From PALSA-1444 sp964291045 (GTDB taxonomy: Bacteria; Chlamydiota; Chlamydiia; Chlamydiales; Rhabdochlamydiaceae), in assembly GCF_964291045.1 (NCBI RefSeq), contig NZ_OZ197277.1:1679984-1743983 (forward strand): DNA of 64,000 nt. The letters are read 5' to 3'. Every line of letters begins with the position of its first letter. Position 1 is the first letter of the stretch. This document shows, in pieces, positions 34,097-42,688 of this stretch. Both the position numbers and the translations under genes were made by a program. Under the pieces are notes generated by a model. It was given only the letters and a program-made list of their open reading frames with translations, was not told the DNA's origin and searched no databases.

Positions 34097-36259
34097 TCAC
34101 TTAAGAAGTGGGTTTTGTAACTGGACAGCTCTAATATACTCAGTAGCTTCTTGTAATCTAGCTATAACGCTAGGAGGGGCCCCCAATCCTGTGATATCTA
34201 TGTTACGTACATCCCCATTATCACAAAGGCCTAGATCCCCTATCCAATCGGGCAAGGATGTGAGATTATGGCATCCTACCAATATTAAATGACAACCAAG
34301 TTCTAATCTGTTGGGTAATACAGTAAGGGCTGTACAATAAGAGAAGTCAAGAGAGCCACCTACTTGAAGGCCCTCTGGCAAAGTTGTAAGAGCTGTACAA
34401 CCAGACAGATCAAGAGAGCCCTTTACTTGAAGACCCACTGGCAAAGTTGTAAGAGCTGTACAACCAGACAGATTAAGAGAACCCTTTACTTGAAGGCCCT
34501 CTGGCAAAGTTGTAAGAGCTGTACAACCAGACAGATCAAGAGAGCCCTTTACTTGAAGACCCACTGGCAAAGTTGTAAGAGCTGTACAACCAGACAGATT
34601 AAGAGAACCCTTTACTTGAAGGCCCTCTGGCAAAGTTGTAAGAGCTGTACAACCAGACAGATTAAGAGAACCCTTTACTTGAAGACCCACGGGCAAAGCT
34701 GTAAGAGCTGTACAATAAGAGAGATCAAGAGAGCCCTTTACTTGAAGACCCTTCGGCAAAGCTGTAAGAGCTATACAACCAGACAGATTAAGAGAGTCCT
34801 TTATTTTAAGACCCTTCGGCAAAGCTGTAAGAGCTGTACAACCAGACAGATTAAGAGAGCCCTTTATTTTAAGACCCTTCGGCAAAGCTGTAAGAGCTGT
34901 ACAACCAGACAGATTAAGAGAGCCCTTTATTTTAAGGCCCCTCGGTAAAGCTGTAAGAGCTGTACAACCAGACAGATTAAGAGAGTCCTTTATTTTAAGA
35001 CCCTTCGGCAAAGCTGTAAGAGCTGTACAACCAGACAGATTAAGAGAGCCCTTTATTTTAAGGCCCCTCGGTAAAGTTGTAAGAGCCGTGCAATCAGAGA
35101 GTAAAATATCGCTCTGAACTTGAAGCTTCTTTGGCAAACTTATAAGAGCCTCACAACTATCGAGGGAAAGATTGCCATTTACGTTAAGGCCCTTTGGTAA
35201 AGTGGTAAGAGCTGTACAGCCAGAAATGTTAAGGGAATTCTTTATTTTAAGACCCTTCGATACAGTTGTAAGAGCTGTACAACCAGACAGATTAAGAGAG
35301 CCTTTTACTTGAAGATCCTTCGGCACAGTTATAAGAGCTGTACAGCCAGACAGGTTAAGAGAGCTCTTTATTTTAAGGTTCTCTGGTAAAGTGGTAAGAG
35401 CCGTACAACCATTGAGGTCAAGGGACCCATTCACTTGAAGACCTTCTGGCAAAGTGGTAAGAGCTGTACAATGAGATAAGTTAAGATTATTTACTTGGAG
35501 ACCTTCTGGCAAAGTGGTAAGAGCCGTGCAACGAGAGAGAAAGAGAAAATCTTTTACTTTAAGGTCCTTAGGTACAGTTGTAAGAGCTGTACAATCAGAG
35601 AGTAAAATATCGCCCTGGACTTGAAGCCCCTCAGGTAAAGTGATAAGAGCTTCACAACCATAGAGGGAAAGATTGCCATTTACTTTAAGCCCCTCAGGTA
35701 AAGTGATAAGAGCTTCACAACCATAGAGGGAAAGATTGCCATTTACTTTAAGCCCCTCAGGTAAAGTGATAAGAGCCATACAATGAGAGAGATCAAAAGA
35801 GCCCTTTACGTGAAGACCCTCAGGCAAAATTGTAAAATCCTTGCAATTAGACACTTGAAGGTCTCCTTCAACTTCAAATAGATTGGGCAAAGAAGAAAGT
35901 TCAGAAAGACTAGAAAAACTCACATTCCCTTTAACTTTGAGCTTTTGAGGTAAAAAACAAAATGTCTCTTCATCAGAATCCTCCTTACATCTATCAAGAA
36001 CGTTTGGAAAGTTTAATCCATCATACATGAGTGAGCCGTCAATCTCGATCTCTTTGGATTTTAAAAGGTTAAAAGAGTGGATGTTAGAGGGGCAAATATT
36101 AACATCACCTTTAATCAGAATTTGATTTGAAAACCCTTCTAAAGTTGTCAGCTGATCTAGATCTTCTGCTAAAATAATCCTTACCTGCTCTATGTGCCCT
36201 AGATTAGAAATTGGAATGAGAGCACAAATAGAGGGTAAATGAGCATTTGAAATACGCAT
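34097..36259 (-). CDS. LRR-like tandem-repeat protein, possible effector
   Basis: This 720-residue protein has a unique N-terminal region (1-130), then about 26 tandem units of 21 residues and a short unique tail. The unit pattern is GSLNLSGCTALTTLPEGLQV: L-x-L-x-x-C-x-x-L-x-x-L-P-x-x-L-x-V. It resembles bacterial LRR-like repeats of the type LPxGLxVxGxLxLxG and, more loosely, YopM/IpaH LRRs (20-residue units). Such arrays form curved beta solenoids that bind proteins. There is no signal peptide; if exported, a type III route is plausible, but no secretion signal can be read reliably. AAGGA stands 7 bases before the ATG. One unit near residue 265 is one residue short. An IS remnant lies just upstream. 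Confidence 0.75.
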   Translation of the reverse strand: MRISNAHLPSICALIPISNLGHIEQVRIILAEDLDQLTTLEGFSNQILIKGDVNICPSNIHSFNLLKSKEIEIDGSLMYDGLNFPNVLDRCKEDSDEETFCFLPQKLKVKGNVSFSSLSELSSLPNLFEVEGDLQVSNCKDFTILPEGLHVKGSFDLSHCMALITLPEGLKVNGNLSLYGCEALITLPEGLKVNGNLSLYGCEALITLPEGLQVQGDILLSDCTALTTVPKDLKVKDFLFLSRCTALTTLPEGLQVNNLNLSHCTALTTLPEGLQVNGSLDLNGCTALTTLPENLKIKSSLNLSGCTALITVPKDLQVKGSLNLSGCTALTTVSKGLKIKNSLNISGCTALTTLPKGLNVNGNLSLDSCEALISLPKKLQVQSDILLSDCTALTTLPRGLKIKGSLNLSGCTALTALPKGLKIKDSLNLSGCTALTALPRGLKIKGSLNLSGCTALTALPKGLKIKGSLNLSGCTALTALPKGLKIKDSLNLSGCIALTALPKGLQVKGSLDLSYCTALTALPVGLQVKGSLNLSGCTALTTLPEGLQVKGSLNLSGCTALTTLPVGLQVKGSLDLSGCTALTTLPEGLQVKGSLNLSGCTALTTLPVGLQVKGSLDLSGCTALTTLPEGLQVGGSLDFSYCTALTVLPNRLELGCHLILVGCHNLTSLPDWIGDLGLCDNGDVRNIDITGLGAPPSVIARLQEATEYIRAVQLQNPLLK
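34232..35872 (-). repeat. Tandem 63-bp repeat array (about 26 units) inside the LRR-like gene
   Basis: Units of exactly 63 bp repeat in frame; for example CCCTCTGGCA at 34371 recurs as CCCACTGGCA at 34434. Units at 34350-34720 alternate E-type (LPEGL) and V-type (LPVGL), giving a 126-bp higher-order repeat, while 34740-35060 use LPKGL/LPRGL units. Copies toward the 3' end of the gene are nearly identical, copies near its 5' end have diverged. Confidence 0.95.
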
Positions 36260-36345
36260 AATAATCCTTAATTAAAGAGTTAATCAATAAACTTTAATAA
36301 TTAGTGATCATATCAATAGGATTTTTTTATTCCACTAAGAAAATA

Positions 36346-37565
36346 CAGGGCGCTTTAACTAAAATGTTTTGATAATAGATGACATACTAGTCCCTCAAAC
36401 AAAGGAACCTATGACACAGCGTTAGCCCATTGATACTAAAATTCTAGAAGCTAGCGAGGCATTTGATGCTCATCTATTTGCAGATACAAAGGCTCATTTG
36501 CAGATTTCCCAGACTATAGGCGTAACCACAAGAGGATTTTATACCCTATTTGGTAGTTATCTCTCATCGTTCTTTGTGGATTTTTTTGTGACTGTAATAC
36601 GATTGAAGAATTTGCTGAGTATGCTTACCATCAACAAGGGTGGTTTTCATCTATCCTAGAAGAAAATATCTCGCCACCTTCCCATAGTACTCTATGATAG
36701 TTTTTATTCAAAACTCCTCCGAAAGCTCTGAAGATTTATTTGCAAAAATGATTTAGTAAAATTCTCAGGTTCCTTACAAGATCAACCAATTGCACTTGAT
36801 GGTAAAAAATTAACAGGGGCTAGTTTTTTAGGTGATATTACCCATGTCGTGGAATTATTTGTGACTTGGTCTTGCCATAGAGAAAGTTCCAGATAAGACA
36901 GTAGAAAAGACCACATTACCAATCATTTTAGAGCAAATTGATATAGAAGGAGCAATTATATCAGGAGATGCTCACTTCACTGTGCCAGAATCAGTAGAGA
37001 AAATCATGGATGCAAAAGCGGGTTACTTGCTAGCTGTAAAAAATAATCAGCCGTCTTTTTATGCTGAAATAGAGATTTTTTTTGACAAAGCTCATGCAGT
37101 AGAATGAAAAGGAGTGCCACACCTGTTTTACCAAGAGTTAGATTGACTCCCTCATGGAAGTAAATGGATAAAGTTAGCGTGCCTTACCCAAAATCAGGTT
37201 AAAGAGAGAGAAAAATGGATCAGATGAAGGGGAATGATTCAGACGATTTTATCTCTCTAGCCGCCTTGCATCCGCAAAAGATTTTGGAAAGTGGATCCGG
37301 CAACACTAGAGTATTGAAAATCAATATTCCTTAATAGCGGATGTAATTTTTGAGAAAGAGGATAACTTAATGGATAGGGGAAAATAGTGCAGAAAACCTA
37401 GGGTTATTTAGGAGAGTAGCTATGAATATGGCAGCAATTGCTGATCCAGAAAAAGGCCTTGCTTCAGTAAGAAGAGCAGCTCTTTTTGGAACCGGGTATC
37501 TGAAAGGATTTTTAGCAACGATTTTGTGCAGCAAAGTGTCGAGTAATTCTAGTTAAAGGGTCCGG
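36346..37565 (+). mobile_element. Decayed ISAs1-family insertion sequence
   Basis: The element is about 1220 bp. Its left end, CAGGGCGCTTTAACTAAAAT, and the reverse complement of its right end, CCGGACCCTTTAACTAGAAT, agree at 16 of 20 positions and include the run CTTTAACTA, so they form terminal inverted repeats. Between them lies a broken transposase. No convincing target duplication flanks it. The element lies just upstream of the LRR-like gene. Confidence 0.75.
36411..37552 (+). pseudogene. ISAs1-family transposase, inactivated by stops and frameshifts
   Basis: AAGGA precedes an ATG at 36411, but codon 5 is already TAG. Recognisable pieces lie in different frames: CNTIEEFAEYAYHQQGWF (N-terminal DDE_Tnp_1-associated domain, about 36595), PIALDGKKLTGASFLGD (about 36786), IISGDAHFTVPESVEKIMDA then GYLLAVKNNQPSFYAEIE (catalytic core, about 36955-37075), RFYLSSRLASAKDFGKWIR (about 37245) and a C-terminal piece ending near 37550. 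Total span of 1142 bases equals the usual 380-codon length, so the gene decayed by small mutations rather than deletion. Confidence 0.85.
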
Positions 37566-37662
37566 CTCATATCAGAGCATGAAAAAAAATTAAGCTATTT
37601 TTTAATTTTAGACTGTACGATTTCTTTGCAGATGAAATCCAAATCTTTTAGAATCACCGTTT

Positions 37663-38436
37663 ATGAAATATCTTATTCCTTTAACAAGCCTATGCCTACT
37701 TTCTTCTTTATCTGCTTTACCGATTAATAATCCTGCAGCTCCCCAGCTGACCTTTAAAGGTCTTTGGATGCGTGAGGACGCCTTTGCTGGCGTTAAAATG
37801 GGATATGAAAAAGAGAGCGTCTCTAACCGAGGGCTCTTCATTCAAGGGGAAGAGCCTCTAAAGCTAAATGAAGCTTCTTTCCTCAAAAACCTCGGAACTT
37901 TTACCCTCAACTATCTAGACCGCCTAGAGCTATACGGCTCTTTAGGATCTATTCAAGGAAGACTCTCTTACGCCCCTCTTTTTACCCCGCTTCTTAATCT
38001 CTATGAACTTAAATCGGGATGGGTAGCTGGTTGCGGGGGAAGACTCTTACTTTCTCAATGGGGAAATTGTGTCCTTGGAATGGACGGGAAAGCAGAGTGG
38101 ATTAATCCCCATGTCAACCTAGCTATTCAAGCAGGATCTCCTTTAAAGGAGTCTTATGCTTTTCACGCCTTTGAATGGCAAACCTCTCTTGCCCTCTCTT
38201 ATACAGCAAATTTTCTGACTCCCTATATTGGAGCTAAATATTCCAGTATGAAAGGCACACTTAAAGCTCTCACATCTCCTATCAATCCTCAAGATGTCCT
38301 TAAACTGAAGAGTTCTCACCGCCTTGGAATGTCAATCGGCTTTACATTATCTCCTGGCTCTTTATTTGATATCACATTTGAATCACAAATGATTGATGAA
38401 GAAGGGTGGCTTGTCGGAGGGCAGCTGAAGTTTTAA
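37663..38436 (+). CDS. Outer-membrane beta-barrel protein, MOMP-like
   Basis: This 257-residue protein has a signal peptide (MKYLIPLTSLCLLSSLSALP, cleavage near 18-20) and alternating polar/aromatic beta strands throughout, closing with EEGWLVGGQLKF, a terminal Phe as required by BAM-dependent barrels. The strand FKGLWMREDAFAGVKMGYEK after the signal recalls the first strand of chlamydial MOMP-type porins. With some 12 strands at most it is smaller than classical MOMP. It lies 98 bases after the IS remnant and about 130 bases before a second porin gene with its own promoter. Confidence 0.65.
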   Translation: MKYLIPLTSLCLLSSLSALPINNPAAPQLTFKGLWMREDAFAGVKMGYEKESVSNRGLFIQGEEPLKLNEASFLKNLGTFTLNYLDRLELYGSLGSIQGRLSYAPLFTPLLNLYELKSGWVAGCGGRLLLSQWGNCVLGMDGKAEWINPHVNLAIQAGSPLKESYAFHAFEWQTSLALSYTANFLTPYIGAKYSSMKGTLKALTSPINPQDVLKLKSSHRLGMSIGFTLSPGSLFDITFESQMIDEEGWLVGGQLKF

Positions 38437-38504
38437 TGCGGGGCTGAAAAGAGCCACATTTTTGCTTCTAAGTTCTCTTTTCCACCTCTTCTCAAACCGT
38501 TTCT

Positions 38505-38534
38505 TTGCAAAAAAACAAAGAGAGCTCCTATACT
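38505..38534 (+). promoter_or_regulatory. Promoter of the porin gene at 38569
   Basis: TTGCAA (38505-38510), an 18-base spacer and TATACT (38529-38534) form a good sigma-66-type promoter. Transcription would start near 38541, giving a leader of about 28 nt with the ribosome-binding site GAGGAG-like sequence before the ATG. Confidence 0.55.
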
Positions 38535-38568
38535 CAGTAGCTTCTATATTAAGAACGAGGAGACTCTG

Positions 38569-39816
38569 ATGAGTTTATTGAGACGATTAACGCTTCTAAG
38601 CTCAGCCGTGATGCTGACAGCTTCTATCTATGGAGCAGGCTCTGTAGAACCTGATATTCAATCTCTCCAAGATTGGATTAATTCTAAACGTATGATCACC
38701 GTCAAAGAACTGGGCGGACAACTCTCAATTAGCGGAGATGTTCACACAGAAATGCAAACAGGCAGCAGAAGAAGCGCTGTTCCAAGCCCTTTTAGTGATG
38801 GAAAATTCCATACATTTTACGATGTTGAATTCAATTTAAGCGTTGACTACCGCACAGACAATTCCTGGCTTGCAGCAAGACTCCGTTTTGATAACGATGC
38901 AGGGATTTTTAATCCTCTCTTAGGAAGCGGTAAAAAAGATAAATTCAAAATCGATAGAGCTTACTTTGGATACCGTCTCGTTGATAAAGATCAACACACA
39001 ATGGATGTGGAAATTGGAAGAAGAGGCGCTTTAACTAGCTTATTTGATTCAAGAATTCAGTTTGCTTCACACTTTGATGGTGTATCTGTTAAAGATAGCT
39101 ACTCGATTGAAAACGTAGGAGATGTGTATTATCAAGTGGGCGCTTTCATGGTGAATGAAATGCGTGAGCATGCGGCATTGGTTGGAGAAGCTGGCTTCTT
39201 AAACATTGCAAATACCGGTCTTTATACAAAATATTCTCTCATTGATTGGGATACAAAGAGTCTAGATTGGAGCGTTAATGGAGCTATTTCCAAATCCCCT
39301 GTATTCAATTTTGCTGTGTCTCAAATGATTGTCGGATATAAATGTTATCCTCTCCTTTGGAAAAAGCCGACGATGTTCTACGTTGCAGGGCTTTATAACC
39401 ATAAAGCACGTCCTGTATCTGTTGGAACATTTGAGCTGACAAACGGGAAAAAAGCAAACGTTGGTGGTTATGCTGGATTTAGCTTAGGATCAATGAAAAA
39501 AGCAGGTGACTGGGCATTTGATGCAAATTATCAAGTGTTAGAAGCGCAGTGTATTCCAGACTTTGATGTTTCAGGGATTGGATTTAACTATCTTCCTCAA
39601 GAAGGGTTTTACACCAATGGAATCACTCCTGTGACTTCTAAAAACGGTGTCCATGGAAACGTTAACTACAAAGGAATTGAGCTTTGCCTTCAATACCTTT
39701 TAACAAGTAACCTCAACGTTTTCCAAGCTTGGAGACAATCTGTCACATTAGATAGAACAATTACCCCTTTCCAAACATACAGGGTGTACGAGATCGATTT
39801 GATCTATTCTTTCTAA
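38569..39816 (+). CDS. Outer-membrane porin, CT372-like
   Basis: This 415-residue protein has a signal peptide (to about residue 23, IYGAGS), a short helical segment (DIQSLQDWINSKRMITVKEL) and then a barrel of many amphipathic strands ending in YEIDLIYSF with terminal Phe. The opening, a DWINSK(R)xITVKELGGQL element ahead of a Gly-rich strand, resembles the conserved chlamydial outer-membrane protein CT372, thought to be a porin; this is from memory of the family. It has its own promoter and a strong terminator, suggesting high independent expression. Confidence 0.7.
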   Translation: MSLLRRLTLLSSAVMLTASIYGAGSVEPDIQSLQDWINSKRMITVKELGGQLSISGDVHTEMQTGSRRSAVPSPFSDGKFHTFYDVEFNLSVDYRTDNSWLAARLRFDNDAGIFNPLLGSGKKDKFKIDRAYFGYRLVDKDQHTMDVEIGRRGALTSLFDSRIQFASHFDGVSVKDSYSIENVGDVYYQVGAFMVNEMREHAALVGEAGFLNIANTGLYTKYSLIDWDTKSLDWSVNGAISKSPVFNFAVSQMIVGYKCYPLLWKKPTMFYVAGLYNHKARPVSVGTFELTNGKKANVGGYAGFSLGSMKKAGDWAFDANYQVLEAQCIPDFDVSGIGFNYLPQEGFYTNGITPVTSKNGVHGNVNYKGIELCLQYLLTSNLNVFQAWRQSVTLDRTITPFQTYRVYEIDLIYSF

Positions 39817-39858
39817 TAGAAAACAGTCACTCTATTAAGAGTACATCATTGATACCTT

Positions 39859-39890
39859 TAAGGGATGGCAAAACCATCCCTTATTTTTTT
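39859..39890 (+). terminator. Rho-independent terminator of the CT372-like gene
   Basis: TAAGGGATGG (39859-39868) pairs perfectly with CCATCCCTTA (39874-39883) around a 5-base loop; seven T residues follow. Confidence 0.92.
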
Positions 39891-40022
39891 CCCTCGTAAA
39901 GATCCTCCCTCTCTTGTTCTTCCTCTCAAATGAACACTTATCTCATTTCTTAAAATTAAAAAAATATTGCCAAACTCTCTTATTTCCGTTAATAAGAAGA
40001 AAAATACACCCCTTAAGGCCCT

Positions 40023-40466
40023 ATGAAGAACATGACAGCACTACTTGCACTCTCTTGCATCTGTTTAACAGGATGTCAAACAAATACCCAAACAGGCGCT
40101 CTTGCAGGAGCTAGTATCGGAGCTATTGGAGGCGCTTTAATCACAGGATCAGGTAGCGGCGCTTTAATAGGAGCTGGTATTGGAGCTGCAAGCGGAGCTC
40201 TCATTGGATATGGCCTTGATGAACAAGATCAAAAAGCGCTTAGCCAGCAAAGCCCTTCCACTTTAGATAAAATTCAAAAGGGAGAGCCCCTCACAATCAG
40301 TGATATCAAACAGATGGTAACTGCTGGAATCTCTGATGATGTGATCATCTCGCAAATTGAGGCAACACACACTCTATTTTCATTAAGTACAGCAGACATC
40401 ATGAGTTTAAATCAGGCAGGTGTGTCTCAAAAAGTGATCCAAGCGATGATTCAAACATCAGGGTAG
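40023..40466 (+). CDS. Glycine-zipper lipoprotein
   Basis: This 147-residue protein begins with a lipoprotein signal peptide ending in the lipobox LTGC (Cys about residue 18), so it should be lipidated at Cys. A glycine-zipper region follows (about 27-67: GALAGASIGAIGGALITGSG and GALIGAGIGAASGALIGYGL), able to form a paired membrane helix. The C-terminal 60 residues (ISDIKQMVTAGISDDVIISQ and onwards) form a helical module with repeated GVS/GIS-D-x-VI motifs that I have seen in other bacterial lipoproteins but cannot name. It probably sits in the outer membrane. It is a single-gene unit with its own terminator. Confidence 0.8.
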   Translation: MKNMTALLALSCICLTGCQTNTQTGALAGASIGAIGGALITGSGSGALIGAGIGAASGALIGYGLDEQDQKALSQQSPSTLDKIQKGEPLTISDIKQMVTAGISDDVIISQIEATHTLFSLSTADIMSLNQAGVSQKVIQAMIQTSG

Positions 40467-40502
40467 AAACGCCATCTAAAAGAGTGTTTTTTAAGTCCTT
40501 TC

Positions 40503-40552
40503 AAAAGAGGGATTAAACATCTTATTGACTCCCTCTTTTCATCTCTTTTTTT
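40503..40552 (+). terminator. Rho-independent terminator after the glycine-zipper lipoprotein
   Basis: AAAAGAGGGA (40503-40512) pairs perfectly with TCCCTCTTTT (40530-40539) across a 17-base loop; a T7 run follows at 40545. Confidence 0.75.
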
Positions 40553-40613
40553 GCATCAATTCATTGACAAATTTCTGTTTTACCCTTCATCATAGTGAGG
40601 GGAGTGTCTTTTC

Positions 40614-41633
40614 ATGCAATCAAACTCATCATATCTTCTTACCTCAGCTCTTGTAGAACAAACCCTCTACAATCTTTACCATCTTATACGCCGTTATATG
40701 CTCTTTCATACGGTCTTTATTGCGCTCATTACCCTGCAGCTTCTCTCCCTTTTATTTTTGATTCCTTTGATGGCAAAAAATATCGCAGCAGCTGCCATGA
40801 TTGCAATGACGTTTTTAACTACATTTACCTATCTTGTGCTCCGTTTTTATTTTCAAAGCCGCAAAATTGATGAGCTTATCTTAATCAAGGAAACCTTTAT
40901 TAAATCAGCTCAAGGACTCTCCCTAAATCTTTCTCCAGATAGTCCGTGGTCTTTAGATAAACTAGGCCCCATCTACCATCTGATCCACTCTCTTCACTAT
41001 AAGCTATCACCCTCTTCTTTAATCCCTGTGTGGGTCCAAATGGTAATTCCTGGGATGAAGCCTCTTGCGCATTGGTGTTTATGGGAAGATTCTCAATGGA
41101 TGAAAGAAACGCTCCATCAGTATGCGATTTTAACCATGCTAGAATGGGTTAAACTCTACCCTCTAGACCTTGAGCTTCATAAGACACTTGCAACAGCTTA
41201 TATGGCCTGCTATGCCATTTATCAACTTCCTTTAACAGATACTCAATTGCTTCCTCTCATTGCAAGGCAATACGCCCTTCCTGAAATGAAATCGCGGTTT
41301 GAAAAAATAGCTCTCTTAGCAAGAGAAGAGCTAAAGGTATTACTGCATCATGAGAGTCAAGATGAGTGGGCTCTTCATCAAATGGCCAAAATCTATCACG
41401 ATTTAGGGTGGAAAGAAGAGGAAAAGAAAGTGTATGAAACACTTTTATCCCTGGAGAAAAAAGAGGCGCATACGCTCTATTCCTTAGGACTTTTATGCTT
41501 TGAATTAGGAGATATGGCTCAAGGTCTTTATCTTTACCATGAACTCCAAAAGATGCATGATCCAAAAGCTGATGAGCTCATCATGCATTATAGAAGCTTC
41601 TCTTCTTTTTTCTTAAAAAGTGAAGAGGCGTAA
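40614..41633 (+). CDS. Membrane protein with two helices and TPR-like C-terminus, unknown
   Basis: This 339-residue protein has two adjacent membrane helices (about 29-50, TVFIALITLQLLSLLFLIPL, and 55-75), followed by a large cytoplasmic helical region. TPR-like repeats appear near the C-terminus (MAKIYHDLGWKEEEKKVYET and YSLGLLCFELGDMAQGLYLY, about 258-325). I cannot name the family. A protein-assembly or scaffold role at the inner membrane is the reasonable guess. It converges on the DMT transporter gene, with a shared hairpin at 41622. Confidence 0.55.
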   Translation: MQSNSSYLLTSALVEQTLYNLYHLIRRYMLFHTVFIALITLQLLSLLFLIPLMAKNIAAAAMIAMTFLTTFTYLVLRFYFQSRKIDELILIKETFIKSAQGLSLNLSPDSPWSLDKLGPIYHLIHSLHYKLSPSSLIPVWVQMVIPGMKPLAHWCLWEDSQWMKETLHQYAILTMLEWVKLYPLDLELHKTLATAYMACYAIYQLPLTDTQLLPLIARQYALPEMKSRFEKIALLAREELKVLLHHESQDEWALHQMAKIYHDLGWKEEEKKVYETLLSLEKKEAHTLYSLGLLCFELGDMAQGLYLYHELQKMHDPKADELIMHYRSFSSFFLKSEEA

Positions 41634-41646
41634 AAGACGCCTCTTC
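41622..41646. terminator. Hairpin between convergent genes, possible two-way terminator
   Basis: GAAGAGGCGT (41622-41631) pairs perfectly with ACGCCTCTTC (41637-41646) around AAAAG and overlaps the stop codon of the upstream gene. No long T run follows on either strand, so termination is likely but not certain. Confidence 0.5.
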
Positions 41647-41653
41647 TAATGCT

Positions 41654-42559
41654 TTAAGCAAACGCTCCTGCAATTACAATGCCAAGAAGGCAAAGAAGCG
41701 TAGCTCTCCAGTTAATGTGTTCATGATAGAGAATCTGTCCCCAGAGATTACATAAAATAATCACAGAAATAGAAAGAAGTGGATAGAGAATCATCTGCTC
41801 AAACCCGTGAGCGATTTCTGTAGAGCGGATCATAAAAAATGTCCCAATACCGTTTGCACATCCCCCTAAAATCCCATAGAGAATCTCAGATCTTTGAAAC
41901 CCTCTTTTCTCTGAAGTCAAAAAGATCACCCCTTGAATCAAGGCTGCTGTCAAAAAGGCAATCGGCATGAACCATGGACTACAAAAAGCTCCTTCTGAAA
42001 GAGAGGGGAAAAAAGTGTTTGCTGAGTACGTATGGAAAAATGCTCTTAGACTGAGCAAGATTAAAAAGATGACATGGAGCATGAACATGAAAGTAATCAC
42101 TTTTAACCATCTCGTTTTATCTGTCATGCCGCTTGTATTCCACCCAGCCCAAAAAAGACCTGTTAATACAAGAAGTGATCCTATCAGGTGGGACTCACCC
42201 CATGCATATCCATAAGAAGCCCCTAAAAGCGCAGCTAAAATCATCGCGGGAAACACAGTTGCCGCATTGAGCGTTGCAAAGGTCAGCCCTGCTGGCCCTA
42301 TCTCTAAAGCTCTTCCTAAAGAAAACATCATGAGCGCTAAGATACTTCCGCTAAAGAGTCCTAAATAAAGAGTAGAAACATCAAGAGCATAAGCGTTGAG
42401 GCGAAGGGGATTTAAAAGAACCGCGACAAGCGATACAACAAAGAGTTGAATCACAAGAAACCCTTTTGTTGTCCCTCCTGTATCCACACTTTTTCTCATT
42501 AAGTAGTTTGAAAGAGCAATAAACGCTCCAGCTAGCAGCATCAGTGAGATACTTATCAT
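41654..42559 (-). CDS. DMT-superfamily transporter (EamA-like)
   Basis: This 301-residue integral membrane protein has about ten hydrophobic helices in two five-helix halves, the first starting SLMLLAGAFIALSNYLMRKS and the last ending CLLGIVIAGAFA. This matches the drug/metabolite transporter superfamily. Family members move metabolites or nucleotide sugars; the substrate cannot be read here. The second half retains the pattern LYGILGGCANGIGTFFMIRS, typical of the EamA repeat. It is monocistronic on the minus strand. Confidence 0.7.
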   Translation of the reverse strand: MISISLMLLAGAFIALSNYLMRKSVDTGGTTKGFLVIQLFVVSLVAVLLNPLRLNAYALDVSTLYLGLFSGSILALMMFSLGRALEIGPAGLTFATLNAATVFPAMILAALLGASYGYAWGESHLIGSLLVLTGLFWAGWNTSGMTDKTRWLKVITFMFMLHVIFLILLSLRAFFHTYSANTFFPSLSEGAFCSPWFMPIAFLTAALIQGVIFLTSEKRGFQRSEILYGILGGCANGIGTFFMIRSTEIAHGFEQMILYPLLSISVIILCNLWGQILYHEHINWRATLLCLLGIVIAGAFA

Positions 42560-42688
42560 AGAAAAATCCTCCTATTAAACAGTTAAGAGCCGTTGGTGGA
42601 ATAAATTATGAAGAATGTGGTGAATTTTTGAGGACAAAAAAAAACTTTACCTATTCAATAGGGTTTTAAAAGAAGGAAGACCTATTTT

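Noticed and set aside
34364..34948. Plus-strand open frame of 194 codons with a Ser/Cys/Lys-rich repeated sequence
   Set aside because: It is the antisense shadow of the 63-bp LRR-like repeats, because the repeat length is a multiple of three and so keeps any frame open. No start signals support it.
34232..35872. Repeat array considered as a CRISPR
   Set aside because: Units are contiguous, in frame, 63 bp long and without spacers; no cas gene is present.
36309..37572. TCATATCA near both sides of the IS element as a target duplication
   Set aside because: The left copy is more than 25 bases away from the terminal inverted repeat, so it cannot be a direct target duplication unless the element end is misplaced.
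34133..38545. A 17-bp identical string (TATACTCAGTAGCTTCT) at about 34136 and 38529
   Set aside because: One copy lies in the end of the LRR-like gene and the other spans a promoter. A match of this length is expected by chance once or less in an AT-rich window of this size, and nothing else links the sites.
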